From Rhodococcoides fascians A25f (GTDB taxonomy: Bacteria; Actinomycetota; Actinomycetes; Mycobacteriales; Mycobacteriaceae), in the NCBI RefSeq assembly GCF_000760935.2, contig NZ_CP049744.1, positions 5,301,501 through 5,365,500 on the forward strand: a stretch of DNA of 64,000 nt. Reading direction: 5' to 3'. The position numbers were made by a program, and so were the translations under genes. The notes beneath the pieces were generated by a model, which saw nothing but the letters and a program-made list of their open reading frames with translations, ran no database searches and was not told the DNA's origin. The number at the start of each line of letters is the position of its first letter. Positions within the stretch are counted from its first letter, which is position 1. This document shows positions 1 through 7,756 of this stretch, piece after piece.

Positions 1-596
1 TCCGCGGAATTGCGCTCTACCGCACCGAAGGGTTCTCCGTCCCCATCACCCCGGGCACCGCGTTCGCGAAGCTCGGTACTGCGTCCTGGTTGGGATTCTC
101 GGCAAGTGCGTGGATCGCGTTGGCCGTGGTGATCATCGGTGCAATTGCCCTCAACCGCACCCGCTTCGGCCGCTACGTCACCGGAATCGGTTCCAACGTG
201 GAGTCCGTTCGACGCTCCGGCGTCAACACTCGCCGCGTGCTGATGATGACGCTGGTGTTCACCGGCCTGGCCGCCGGCATCGCCGGCCTACTCATCGCGG
301 CACGGCTCGGCTCGGGATCGGCCAACTCCGCCAACGGTTTCGAGCTGACCGTCATCACCGCGGTGGTGCTCGGCGGTACCAATCTGTTCGGTGGACGAGG
401 AACGGTGGTCGGCACCGTGATCGGTGCGGTCCTCACCGGCATCATCGCCAACGGCCTGACCCTGCTGGGCGTCAGCCCGTTCCTCACCCCGATCATCACC
501 GGAATCGTTCTGCTCGTCGCCATCTGGATCAACATGCGTGGGCACTCACTGGCGTCGCTGTTCAAGCACTTGCAGAGCGCTCCGGGCAAGCAGTGA
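1..596 (+). CDS. ABC transporter permease, ribose/xylose type (5'-truncated)
   Basis: The last 197 or so residues of an inner-membrane permease of the RbsC/XylH family (BPD_transp_2), which passes a sugar or sugar-like solute across the membrane for an ABC importer. The reading frame is open from the window edge. Several hydrophobic segments are visible, plus the family's loop pattern ARLGSG followed by ELTVITAVVLGGTNLFGGRG. The N-terminus and presumably the ATPase and binding protein lie outside the window. The stop codon overlaps the GTG start of the next gene (GTGA), so the two are translationally coupled. The substrate cannot be read from the sequence; the downstream hydrolase suggests a phosphorylated or lactone-type compound (inference). 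Confidence 0.88.
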   Translation, partial: RGIALYRTEGFSVPITPGTAFAKLGTASWLGFSASAWIALAVVIIGAIALNRTRFGRYVTGIGSNVESVRRSGVNTRRVLMMTLVFTGLAAGIAGLLIAARLGSGSANSANGFELTVITAVVLGGTNLFGGRGTVVGTVIGAVLTGIIANGLTLLGVSPFLTPIITGIVLLVAIWINMRGHSLASLFKHLQSAPGKQ

Positions 597-1621
597 TCGT
601 CAGGACGGTCACGGGGCCGGTCGACTCCAGCGAACTGGGGCTGGTGCTGCCACACGAGCACCTGCACAACGACGCCTCCGTGGCGTACTCGGAGTCGCCC
701 GACCCCGCTGTGGCACAGGCTCTCTCCGGACCGATCTCGGCTCGAGATGCCTGGCTGCTGCACGACAATCCCTATCACAGCGCCGACAACTGTCGGATCG
801 ACGACGCGACAGCCGTGTTGGCAGACCTGAAAACCTTCGCCGATCACGGTGGAACGACCGTCGTCGATCTGACGCCGCCCGGAATCGGTCGTCGGCCCGA
901 GATTCTGGAACGGTACTCCCGCGAATCGGGCGTCCGCGTCGTCATGGGCTCGGGCTGGTACCTCGAGGCCACGCACCCGGCCGAGGTCGCGTCGCTCGGC
1001 GTCGACCAGCTCGCGTCGGGACTCATTGCCGAGTTCACCGCGGACGACGGACCGCGGCCCGGGGTGATCGGCGAGATCGGCGTCTCGCCGTCGTTCACCG
1101 CCGCCGAACAGAAAGCGCTGCGCGCCGCATGCGTTGCCCAACGAGAAGTCGATGTACCACTGTTCGTTCATCTTCCGGGCTGGCAGCGGCGTGGGCACGA
1201 AGTGCTCGACATCGTCATCGAGGAGATGGGTGTCGACCCGAGTGCTGTGGTGCTCTGCCACATGGATCCGTCGGGCAACGATCCCGATTACCAATGCGCT
1301 CTGGGTGATCGCGGGGTGTATCTCGAATTCGACATGATCGGCATGCCCTTCGAGTTCCCGGGCGAGGGACAGTCTCCGTCGCCCGCCGAAACCGCCTTCG
1401 CGGTCGCCGGTCTCATCGGCGGAGGGTACCGACAGCAATTGCTCCTCAGTCACGACCTGTTCCTCAAGTCGATGCTCCGCGCATTCGGCGGCAACGGTTT
1501 GGCCTACGTACCAATCGCTTTCGCAACCCGACTCGTGCGCAGCGGAATCGATCCACAGCACGTTTCCTCGCTGATGCGAGACAACCCCAGGTCGCTCTTC
1601 GAGAGCGCCGGAAAAGGATAG
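593..1621 (+). CDS. phosphotriesterase-family metal-dependent hydrolase
   Basis: A 342-residue TIM-barrel hydrolase of the phosphotriesterase/PHP family. The binuclear metal ligands can be followed: HxH at H21/H23 (LPHEHLHND), a bridging Glu in GVIGEIG (the Escherichia coli PHP arrangement rather than a carboxylated Lys), a His in VHLPGW, a His in LCHMDPSG and the Asp of LLSHD near the C-terminus. The GTG start is chosen because it overlaps the permease stop (GTGA) and because the family's N-terminal strand begins immediately. Members of this family include lactonases and phosphodiesterases, and few have known physiological substrates, so the substrate stays open. It sits in one operon with the transporter, the GATase-like protein and the TenA-like protein. 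Confidence 0.88.
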   Translation: MIVRTVTGPVDSSELGLVLPHEHLHNDASVAYSESPDPAVAQALSGPISARDAWLLHDNPYHSADNCRIDDATAVLADLKTFADHGGTTVVDLTPPGIGRRPEILERYSRESGVRVVMGSGWYLEATHPAEVASLGVDQLASGLIAEFTADDGPRPGVIGEIGVSPSFTAAEQKALRAACVAQREVDVPLFVHLPGWQRRGHEVLDIVIEEMGVDPSAVVLCHMDPSGNDPDYQCALGDRGVYLEFDMIGMPFEFPGEGQSPSPAETAFAVAGLIGGGYRQQLLLSHDLFLKSMLRAFGGNGLAYVPIAFATRLVRSGIDPQHVSSLMRDNPRSLFESAGKG

Positions 1622-1630
1622 AGAACCACC

Positions 1631-2383
1631 ATGGGTAAGAAAGTTCTGATCGCCGGTGAAAGCTGGATGACCACCTCGACCCACGTCAAAGGCGTCGACG
1701 AATTCACTGTGCACTCCTACGTCGAAGGCGTCGGACCGCTCAAGGATGCCCTGATCTCCCGCGGACACGACGTGGTGCACATGCCGGCGCACCTGGTGCC
1801 GACCCAGTTTCCCGGCAGCGCAGACGCCCTGTCCGCCTACGACGTCATCGTGCTCTCCGACATCGGTGCCAACTCGATTCAGCTCGCGCCCAGCGTCTTC
1901 GACCGGTTTCAGGCGGGCGAGGATCGATTGGTCGAGCTCCGGAACTGGGTGCACGACGGCGGTGCACTGCTGATGATCGGCGGGTACCTCTCGTTCTCCG
2001 GATTCCAGGCCCGAGCAGCGTTTCGGCAGACGGCACTCGCAGAAGCGCTGCCGGTGACGATGCTCGCCGAAGACGATCGCGTGGAGACACCCGGCGGCAT
2101 GATCCCCGTGGTCGTCGACGGCACGCACCCCACCGTGAGCGCCAGCGGTACCGAGTGGCCGGCTCTACTCGGCTACAACCGCGTGATCGCCAAGGACGGA
2201 GTCGCCGTACCCGCCACGATCAACGGCGATCCGCTCGTCGCTGCGGGCACCTACGGTAAGGGCCGCTCGGCAGTCTTCACCTCCGATTGCTCGCCGCACT
2301 GGGCACCGCCGGAATTCTGCGAGCAATGGCTCGGATACACCGATCTGTTCGACGGCCTGATCACCTGGCTGTCCGAACAATGA
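1631..2383 (+). CDS. glutamine amidotransferase-like protein (class I fold)
   Basis: A 250-residue cytoplasmic protein of the GATase1-like family (the PF07090 type, as I recognise it), with the Rossmann-like opening KKVLIAGESW and the conserved block VHDGGALLMIGGYLSFSGF. Where a true glutaminase has a nucleophilic Cys in the GGC-type elbow, this protein has Tyr (GGYLSF), so ammonia production from glutamine is unlikely; the family is generally of unknown function. It begins 9 nt after the hydrolase stop and ends in an ATGA overlap with the TenA-like gene, so it belongs to the same operon. A role in processing the imported compound is inference from context only. Confidence 0.75.
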   Translation: MGKKVLIAGESWMTTSTHVKGVDEFTVHSYVEGVGPLKDALISRGHDVVHMPAHLVPTQFPGSADALSAYDVIVLSDIGANSIQLAPSVFDRFQAGEDRLVELRNWVHDGGALLMIGGYLSFSGFQARAAFRQTALAEALPVTMLAEDDRVETPGGMIPVVVDGTHPTVSASGTEWPALLGYNRVIAKDGVAVPATINGDPLVAAGTYGKGRSAVFTSDCSPHWAPPEFCEQWLGYTDLFDGLITWLSEQ

Positions 2384-3006
2384 GTCGATCCACCGAACTG
2401 ACTGCGCGGCAACATCGCAACCTCGTTGCCGCGCAGCAGGCCAGTTTCATCACCGACTCGATCGGCGGCACACTGCGCGACGACGACTTTCGGCGTTACC
2501 TGGTGATCGAGGAAGCGTTCGTGCTCACGGCCGTACGCATCCTGGGACTCGTGGTTGCAGAGTCCGAGTCCTTGGACGACGCAACCGATCACGTGATGTC
2601 GCTGTCCAACCTCGTCGGTGAACAGCGCGAATACTTCGCGGGACTGCGCGAGCAGTTTCCGTACGACGGCGATGTGCGCGAGTTGATCGAGAGCTCATCG
2701 ATTCTGTCCGACTACGCACTGGGGCTCGCCCGTCGAGACGGAAGGGCTGCGGCTCTGGTGGCCATGTTCGCCGCCGAGACCCTGTACCTGTCCTGGTGTC
2801 GCGCAGCACTTGATGCGTCGGTCGATCGCGAACCGGCGCTGCAGGAGTGGATAGAAATGCACACCCGCCCCGCCTTCGTGGCACAGGTCGACGCATTGGC
2901 CCGCGAGGTCGACGCCATGGACGGTGTGGACGACGCAACGCTGGACGCGTGGTTCGCCGACATGCTCGCCGCCGAGACCGAGTTCCACAACGCGGCGATG
3001 CACTAG
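2380..3006 (+). CDS. TenA/PqqC-like helical protein
   Basis: A 208-residue, all-helical protein resembling the TenA (thiaminase II) / PqqC haem-oxygenase-like fold: RRYLVIEEAFVLTAVRILG, then repeated long helices with FAAETLYLSW and TRPAFVAQVDAL. TenA enzymes hydrolyse aminopyrimidines or thiamine breakdown products, but many paralogs linked to transporters have other, unassigned jobs. The ATG start overlaps the preceding stop (ATGA) and restores a normal family N-terminus, so I prefer it to the longer frame starting 93 nt upstream. It is the last gene of the operon and is followed by a long palindromic hairpin shared with the convergent thiolase gene. Confidence 0.72.
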   Translation: MSRSTELTARQHRNLVAAQQASFITDSIGGTLRDDDFRRYLVIEEAFVLTAVRILGLVVAESESLDDATDHVMSLSNLVGEQREYFAGLREQFPYDGDVRELIESSSILSDYALGLARRDGRAAALVAMFAAETLYLSWCRAALDASVDREPALQEWIEMHTRPAFVAQVDALAREVDAMDGVDDATLDAWFADMLAAETEFHNAAMH

Positions 3007-3014
3007 TGCCTGCG

Positions 3015-3095
3015 GCAGTGGTGTGGCAAGGCCTGCGGGTCGTTCCGCAGGCTCCACTCCCATGTGCCGCCTGGGGCACTCAACCACACCACTGC
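3015..3095. terminator. palindromic intergenic element E1 (bidirectional hairpin)
   Basis: An 81-nt element between two convergent genes. The outer arms pair perfectly over 12 bp: GCAGTGGTGTGG (3015-3026) with CCACACCACTGC (3084-3095). An inner hairpin is formed by CCTGCGG and CCGCAGG. The 24-nt core at 3037-3060 is identical, on the opposite strand, to 62025-62048 in element E3. Probably terminates both genes; there is no long T-run. Confidence 0.7.
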
Positions 3096-3102
3096 TTCGG
3101 CA

Positions 3103-4272
3103 TTACAGGCGCTCGACGATGGTTGCGTTCGAGAGACCACCCGCCTCGCACATCACCTGCAACCCGAATCGCTGTTCGCGCTCGGCGAGTGCGTGGACCA
3201 TGGTCGTCATGATGCGTGCACCACTGCCGCCGAGGGGATGACCGATGGCGATGGCTCCGCCGTTGACGTTGACCTTGTTCAGGTCCGCGCCGGTCTCCTT
3301 CGCCCATGCGAGCACCACCGAAGCGAAGGCCTCGTTCACCTCGAACAGGTCGATGTCGTTCACGGTCAGCCCCGCTTTGGCGAGCACCTTCTTCGTCGCC
3401 GGGATGACCGCGGTGAGCATCATCAGCGGATCGTCGCCGACCACCGCGAAGCTGTGCAGCCTGGCCATCGGGCTGAGGCCGAGCTGTCGAGCCTTGTCGC
3501 TGGTCGTGATCATGACAGCTGCACTACCGTCGTTGACCTGACTTGCGTTGCCCGCGGTGATGTTCCACCCGATTTCCGGGAATCGCTGCGCCATGGCGTC
3601 GCTGTAGTAGGCCGGTCGCAGTCCGGCCAAGGTCTCCAGCCTGGATCCGGTGCGGATTCCCTCGTCGCGATCGAGCCCACGAATAGCGCTGATCTCCCGC
3701 TTGAAACGTCCCTCTTCGGTGGCTGCGGCAGCCTTCGCATGGCTCAACAAGGCGAACTCGTCCATCTCGGTGCGGCTGATACCCCACCTCGCCGCAATCA
3801 GTTCGGCACTGATTCCCTGCGGCACCAGACCTTCCGGATACCTCTCGGTGAAACCGACACCTGACGGATCCTCGGTTCCGACCAGGTTCGAGCCCATCGG
3901 AATGCGGCTCATCGACTCCGAACCGGTAGCCACAGCCAGATCGTAAGCACCGGAGATGACGCCCTGAGCGGCGAAATGTATTGCCTGCTGGCTACTTCCA
4001 CACTGCCGGTCGACGGTGGTTGCGGGCACCGATTCCGGATAGCCGGCCGCCAGCGCCGCGCGCCGAGTCATGTTCGACGCCTGATCCCCTACCGCGGTGA
4101 CGACTCCGCCGATGACGTCGTCGATCTGGTTCGGGTCTATCCCGCTGCGCTGCACTACTTCCCGCAGGCTGTGAGCCATCAGGTCGACTGGATGCTCGGG
4201 ATGCAACGTGCCGTTCGCTTTGCCCCGCCCGACCGGGGTTCTGACTGCCTCGACGATGACTGCGTCTCTCAT
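3103..4272 (-). CDS. thiolase / acetyl-CoA C-acyltransferase
   Basis: A complete 389-residue thiolase, catalysing the reversible thiolytic cleavage or Claisen condensation of 3-ketoacyl-CoA. The acyl-accepting nucleophile is C91 in DRQCGSS, the general base His lies in IGHPLGGSGARI, and the second Cys is in VMCEAGGLSNATI; this last block departs from the common C-x-GGG form (CEAGG). The N-terminus (MRDAVIVEAVRTPVGR) is canonical. It is transcribed away from an HxlR regulator, with two inverted repeats in the shared promoter region, so the regulator probably controls it. It resembles the FadA/FadA6 group used in lipid or steroid breakdown; the exact substrate cannot be decided. Confidence 0.92.
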   Translation of the reverse strand: MRDAVIVEAVRTPVGRGKANGTLHPEHPVDLMAHSLREVVQRSGIDPNQIDDVIGGVVTAVGDQASNMTRRAALAAGYPESVPATTVDRQCGSSQQAIHFAAQGVISGAYDLAVATGSESMSRIPMGSNLVGTEDPSGVGFTERYPEGLVPQGISAELIAARWGISRTEMDEFALLSHAKAAAATEEGRFKREISAIRGLDRDEGIRTGSRLETLAGLRPAYYSDAMAQRFPEIGWNITAGNASQVNDGSAAVMITTSDKARQLGLSPMARLHSFAVVGDDPLMMLTAVIPATKKVLAKAGLTVNDIDLFEVNEAFASVVLAWAKETGADLNKVNVNGGAIAIGHPLGGSGARIMTTMVHALAEREQRFGLQVMCEAGGLSNATIVERL

Positions 4273-4284
4273 GACGGCTCCTTG

Positions 4285-4311
4285 TCCGATCGATCCGTTC
4301 CTATCGGATCG
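4285..4311. promoter_or_regulatory. inverted repeat in the thiolase leader
   Basis: CGATCCG (4291-4297) and CGGATCG (4305-4311) form a perfect 7-bp inverted repeat separated by 7 nt, 19 nt upstream of the thiolase start. It could be an operator or a leader hairpin. Confidence 0.4.
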
Positions 4312-4329
4312 CTGACACCACGGTACGAG

Positions 4330-4353
4330 CTGGCTTTAGTCTTGTAAAGCCAG
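4330..4353. promoter_or_regulatory. probable HxlR operator
   Basis: A perfect 9-bp inverted repeat, CTGGCTTTA / TAAAGCCAG, with a 6-nt spacer, ends 12 nt before the start of the HxlR gene and lies in the divergent promoter shared with the thiolase. HxlR proteins are dimeric winged helices that usually bind such sites next to their own gene, so autoregulation and control of the thiolase are the likely roles. Confidence 0.65.
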
Positions 4354-4365
4354 TAGGATCGTGAC

Positions 4366-4833
4366 ATGCCACTCCACATGGACGGCCCACTGTCCGACCT
4401 CGACACCTGGACAGCCGGCGACCGATGCTCCATTGCACGCGCCTTGTCCGTGGTCGGCACGCGATCGACCATGCTGATCCTGCGCGAGGCCTTCTACGGA
4501 ACCACCCGCTTCGACGACTTCAGCCGACGCGTCGGCATCACCGACGCCAGCAGTGCGGCCCGCCTCAAAGAGCTGGTGGAGGTTGGCATCTTCGTCAAAC
4601 AGCCCTACCGACCGGACAAGGGCAGAACGCGCTACGAATACGTTTTGACGAGGATGGGCGAGGATCTGCTGCCCGTCGTACTCGGATTGATGCAGTGGGG
4701 CGACCAGTACCTGCAAGACGACGACGGGCCGCTCGACGTCGTCGATTCACACGGCGAGCCCGTGCGCGTGCGGGTCACCGACGACAGTGGTTCCGAAGTG
4801 CCGATCAACGAGTTGCGAGTACGCATGCAATAG
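4366..4833 (+). CDS. HxlR-family transcriptional regulator
   Basis: A 155-residue winged-helix regulator. The HxlR signature runs through residues 20-110: CSIARALSVVGTRSTMLILREAFYG, then RFDDFSRRVGITDASSAARLKELVEVGI and the wing RYEYVLTRMGEDLLPVVLGLMQWGDQY. It carries a short C-terminal extension of about 40 residues. It is divergent from the thiolase, and the perfect palindrome in the shared promoter is its best candidate binding site. The ligand is unknown. Confidence 0.9.
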   Translation: MPLHMDGPLSDLDTWTAGDRCSIARALSVVGTRSTMLILREAFYGTTRFDDFSRRVGITDASSAARLKELVEVGIFVKQPYRPDKGRTRYEYVLTRMGEDLLPVVLGLMQWGDQYLQDDDGPLDVVDSHGEPVRVRVTDDSGSEVPINELRVRMQ

Positions 4834-4886
4834 GTCCCGACGACACAGGACCCTTCGCCGACGCACGCACAGGTGCCTTGCTCGGG

Positions 4887-5477
4887 TCACACCGCCTCGA
4901 CGGCGAGTGCGACTCCGATACCGATGAACAACACCCCGGCCACACGGCTCCAGGACGTCGAGTTCGACGAACCGCCGGCCAAGCGGCCCACAGCGGCGGT
5001 GACCACTGCCCAAACCGCCAATCCGATTGCCACATCGACGATTCCGAGTAGACCGATCTGCAGGGGAAGTGCTCCGTAGGCATCGACGAACTGCGGCAGG
5101 AGCGCGACGAAGAACAGCACGGCTTTGGGATTGAGCAGATTCGTCACCAGACCCATGCGAAACCAATGCACGTCGGACGCCGCACTCCCCTCCGACGAAG
5201 TCTGCCGCAGCGCCGAGATGCCCAGCCACACCAGGTACAGACCTCCGAGGATCTGAATGATGTTCAGCGCGGTCGGCGATCGAGAGATGAGCAGCGACAG
5301 CCCCACCACCGCTGCAACCATGTGCACGCACAGTCCGGTCTGCGCGCCGAGGCCCGCTCGCCACCCCGCGGCGCGGCTGCTCGCTGCCGCTCGGGCCACC
5401 ACCGCGAAGTCAGGACCGGGTATCGCGTAGGCCAGGAGCACCACGCCGAGGAACGGTAACCATCGGATATCCGTCAT
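4887..5477 (-). CDS. LysE/RhtB-family exporter
   Basis: A 196-residue inner-membrane protein with about six hydrophobic segments, of the LysE/RhtB amino-acid and metabolite efflux family. The family's N-terminal feature AYAIPGPDFAVVARAA (normally PGP near residue 20) and the mid-protein MGLVTNLLNPKAVLFFVALLPQF are clear. It is divergent from the CGNR regulator across a 52-nt gap, a common exporter-regulator layout. The exported compound cannot be inferred. Confidence 0.9.
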   Translation of the reverse strand: MTDIRWLPFLGVVLLAYAIPGPDFAVVARAAASSRAAGWRAGLGAQTGLCVHMVAAVVGLSLLISRSPTALNIIQILGGLYLVWLGISALRQTSSEGSAASDVHWFRMGLVTNLLNPKAVLFFVALLPQFVDAYGALPLQIGLLGIVDVAIGLAVWAVVTAAVGRLAGGSSNSTSWSRVAGVLFIGIGVALAVEAV

Positions 5478-5529
5478 TGCCTCGACGGTATCTGATGCTT
5501 TTCGATACGTAAACCATTAGAGTCGGGTT

Positions 5530-6084
5530 ATGGATTGGAACTGGGTCGGCGACCACTTCGCACTCGACGTGGTCAACACCGTGCAGTTGCAGCGCGGTGC
5601 CTACGCCGAATTGATCGACTCGGTCGCCGACCTGCAAGACTGGGCCGAACTGCAGGGCGCGCGAGTGCCCGAGGCCATCCCCGACGATGCCGACATCGAC
5701 ACGTTCAAGGTGACGCGCGATCACATGCTGTCGCTACTGCGGGCGGTGGCGTCGAACATGGATGTTCCGCGGGAAAGCGTCGAACACATCGATGAGATTG
5801 CCCGACGCCATCCGGTGACCCGACGGCTCGATCTCGGCGACGGCGGTGGCGTCGGAGATGTTGTGGGAACCGATGATCCGATCGAATCACTCTGCGCGCG
5901 TGGGGCGTCCGCCGTCATCGATCTACTCAACGGGTCGGATCGCGCACGGCTGGCCTTGTGTGACGCTCCGCGATGCGGTCAACTGTTTCTGCAGGATCGG
6001 CCCAATCAGCAATGGTGTTGCAGCGCATGCGGGAATCGCGCGCGTGCGGCACGACACCACGCAAAGGAGAAGCGCGGATCATGA
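5530..6084 (+). CDS. CGNR zinc-finger / ABATE-domain regulator
   Basis: A 184-residue protein with an N-terminal ABATE (stress-induced) domain beginning at WNWVGDHFALDVVNTV and a C-terminal CGNR zinc finger (residues about 139-178): CDAPRCGQLFLQD, then WCCSACGNRARAARHH, with four Cys and the CGNR motif. Proteins of this type are thought to bind DNA as transcription regulators. It is divergent from the LysE exporter and overlaps the downstream VOC gene (ATGA). Control of these neighbours is inference. Confidence 0.88.
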   Translation: MDWNWVGDHFALDVVNTVQLQRGAYAELIDSVADLQDWAELQGARVPEAIPDDADIDTFKVTRDHMLSLLRAVASNMDVPRESVEHIDEIARRHPVTRRLDLGDGGGVGDVVGTDDPIESLCARGASAVIDLLNGSDRARLALCDAPRCGQLFLQDRPNQQWCCSACGNRARAARHHAKEKRGS

Positions 6085-6476
6085 ACATTTCGGTACGCCA
6101 GGTGGTACTCGACTGCACCGACGCCCGCCAACTCGCCGAGTTCTATCGGCAACTCCTGGGATTCGAGTACGTTCCCGGCGACGCCGAAACGATCGACCCG
6201 GACTGGCTCGCCATCAACGCACCCGACGGCTCGTGGCGCATCGCGTTTCAGCAGATCGACGCTCTTCCCGAAGCGACATGGCCGGACGGCGAACACCCGC
6301 AGATGGCGCACCTCGATTTCATGGTGAGCACCGTGGCGGAACTCGACGAAGAACACTCGCGTGCAATGGAACTGGGCGCGCGCTTGCTGCGGGACCTACA
6401 CGACGATCCGGAAGAACCGATCCGAATCTACGCCGATCCGGCCGGCCACCCCTTCTGCATCTTCGTAGGGGCCTGA
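6081..6476 (+). CDS. VOC (glyoxalase-like) family protein
   Basis: A 131-residue single VOC domain (the glyoxalase/bleomycin-resistance/dioxygenase fold): NISVRQVVLDCTDARQLAEFYRQLLG at the start and DPAGHPFCIF at the end, with HLDFMV in the middle. Such proteins bind a metal or a small ligand; this subgroup, with long proteins of the pattern DPDWLAINAPDG, is usually annotated only as VOC. The start is set by the ATGA overlap with the CGNR gene and by the family N-terminus; the longer frame reaching back to 5973 is not needed. Confidence 0.85.
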   Translation: MNISVRQVVLDCTDARQLAEFYRQLLGFEYVPGDAETIDPDWLAINAPDGSWRIAFQQIDALPEATWPDGEHPQMAHLDFMVSTVAELDEEHSRAMELGARLLRDLHDDPEEPIRIYADPAGHPFCIFVGA

Positions 6477-6487
6477 ACCCGGCACAC

Positions 6488-6560
6488 ATCTACGCCCCTC
6501 GTCGGAATCCACACCCCCCGCACGGGGCGTGGATTCCCAAACGGGGCGTCAATCCCGACA
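6488..6560. terminator. hairpin and short repeats between convergent genes
   Basis: GGAATCCAC (6504-6512) pairs with GTGGATTCC (6529-6537). ACGGGGCGT occurs twice as a direct repeat (near 6522 and 6541) and in inverted form near 6491. It lies between the VOC gene and the convergent dehydratase gene and probably acts as a shared terminator. Confidence 0.45.
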
Positions 6561-6590
6561 CACCAACACATCGCGGCACAGGACCTGAAC

Positions 6591-7706
6591 TCAGCCCAAT
6601 TGCACCGTTGCCGTAGCGCGGTGACCGAAGATTCGCTTGCCCTCGAATGTCGCACCGATGGACACCACAGCGGTTCGAGTCGCCTCGTCCTTCGACTTGA
6701 TCTTGCCGCTGAAGACGATTTCGGCCGGCTTGTGCGTGTCCACCGGGATCGGGGTGGTGAAGCGAACGGTGTAATCCTTGACGGCACCCGGATCGCCGAG
6801 CCACTCGCTGATGTATCCGCCGCCGACGCCCATCGTGAGCATGCCGTGCGCCAGGACGTTCTCGAGGTCGATCATCTTGGCGAACTTCTCGTCCCAGTGA
6901 ATCGGATTCGCATCACCCGCGACGCCGGCATAGTTCACCAGATCTCCACGAGTCAATCGCACGGTGCGCGTGGGCAACTCATCGCCGACGCTCACCTCGT
7001 CGAACGTCCGCGTCGGCTGCCCCCGGTACTCCTCGACGATGAGCGGCTCGTGCTCCTGAGGGGTGGACAGGGTGTCGTGCTCACTCGCGTTGGCGACTGC
7101 TGCGTCCATCGACGCGCCGAACATCACCAGGTTGCGGGCGGCGTCGGCGATGGCCGGGTCGATTTCACCGGACCGTCCGACGAGCAGGGTGGTGTAGGTG
7201 GTCTGCACCAGTTCGTTCTTCTGGTTGGACACGACGTTCTTGGTGACCATCATGTCTCTGCCCATGACCGTCTTGAAGGAGTCGAGCGAGACGTCGCACG
7301 TCAGCTGATCGCCGGCCAGGATGGGCTTCTGAAAGACCAGCACCTGGTCGGTCTGCAGAATCTGGCTCAGGTCGTAGCCCTCGGCGATGGACTCGAGGAG
7401 CTTCTTCTGTGCGAGCGTGCCGACCAAGGACATGAATGTCAGAGGTGCAACCAGAGCGCTGTGTCCCAGCGCGGCCGCGGCATCGCCGTCCCAGTGCGCG
7501 GGGTGGAAGTCCTGGACCGCGCGGGCGTACTCACGAATCTTCTCGCGACCCACCTCGTAGTAGTCCTCGGTGCGGTAGTGATAACCGACCATGCTCCGCG
7601 CGTGCTCCGCCGGGTCGAATGCCTGTTCGTCGGCTGCTACCGCGCCGGACTCCGCTACCTGCTCTGCCACTGTTGTCCCACCGTCTCGTCCCCTGCTGTT
7701 CATCAT
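6591..7706 (-). CDS. fused HadA/HadB-type (3R)-hydroxyacyl dehydratase
   Basis: A 371-residue double hot-dog protein. The N-terminal half (about residues 35-190) is the FAS1-dehydratase-like HadA domain (HPAHWDGDAAAALGHSALVAPLTFMS); the C-terminal half (about 235-370) is a MaoC/HadB domain with the catalytic Asp and His in YAGVAGDANPIHWD and VLAHGMLTMG. In mycobacteria HadA and HadB are separate subunits that dehydrate 3-hydroxyacyl-ACP in FAS-II mycolate elongation; fusion in one chain is a form seen in related genera. Two nearby upstream starts exist (M1, M2). A role in mycolate-type or other fatty-acid elongation is inferred from family membership. Confidence 0.85.
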   Translation of the reverse strand: MMNSRGRDGGTTVAEQVAESGAVAADEQAFDPAEHARSMVGYHYRTEDYYEVGREKIREYARAVQDFHPAHWDGDAAAALGHSALVAPLTFMSLVGTLAQKKLLESIAEGYDLSQILQTDQVLVFQKPILAGDQLTCDVSLDSFKTVMGRDMMVTKNVVSNQKNELVQTTYTTLLVGRSGEIDPAIADAARNLVMFGASMDAAVANASEHDTLSTPQEHEPLIVEEYRGQPTRTFDEVSVGDELPTRTVRLTRGDLVNYAGVAGDANPIHWDEKFAKMIDLENVLAHGMLTMGVGGGYISEWLGDPGAVKDYTVRFTTPIPVDTHKPAEIVFSGKIKSKDEATRTAVVSIGATFEGKRIFGHRATATVQLG

Positions 7707-7756
7707 TACCCGAGCAACCTACCCAACAACGGCGCAGGTTGGCCAGGCTGGGGCAT

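Noticed and set aside
173..2128. A 651-residue antisense frame opposite the hydrolase operon
   Set aside because: Shadow of high-G+C coding sequence; the sense proteins have family motifs and linked starts, and the antisense protein has none.
4273..4365. A fourth copy of the TTACY-N4-AGTAR operator at the thiolase promoter
   Set aside because: The palindromes here are different (CTGGCTTTA/TAAAGCCAG and CGATCCG/CGGATCG); no matching half-sites.
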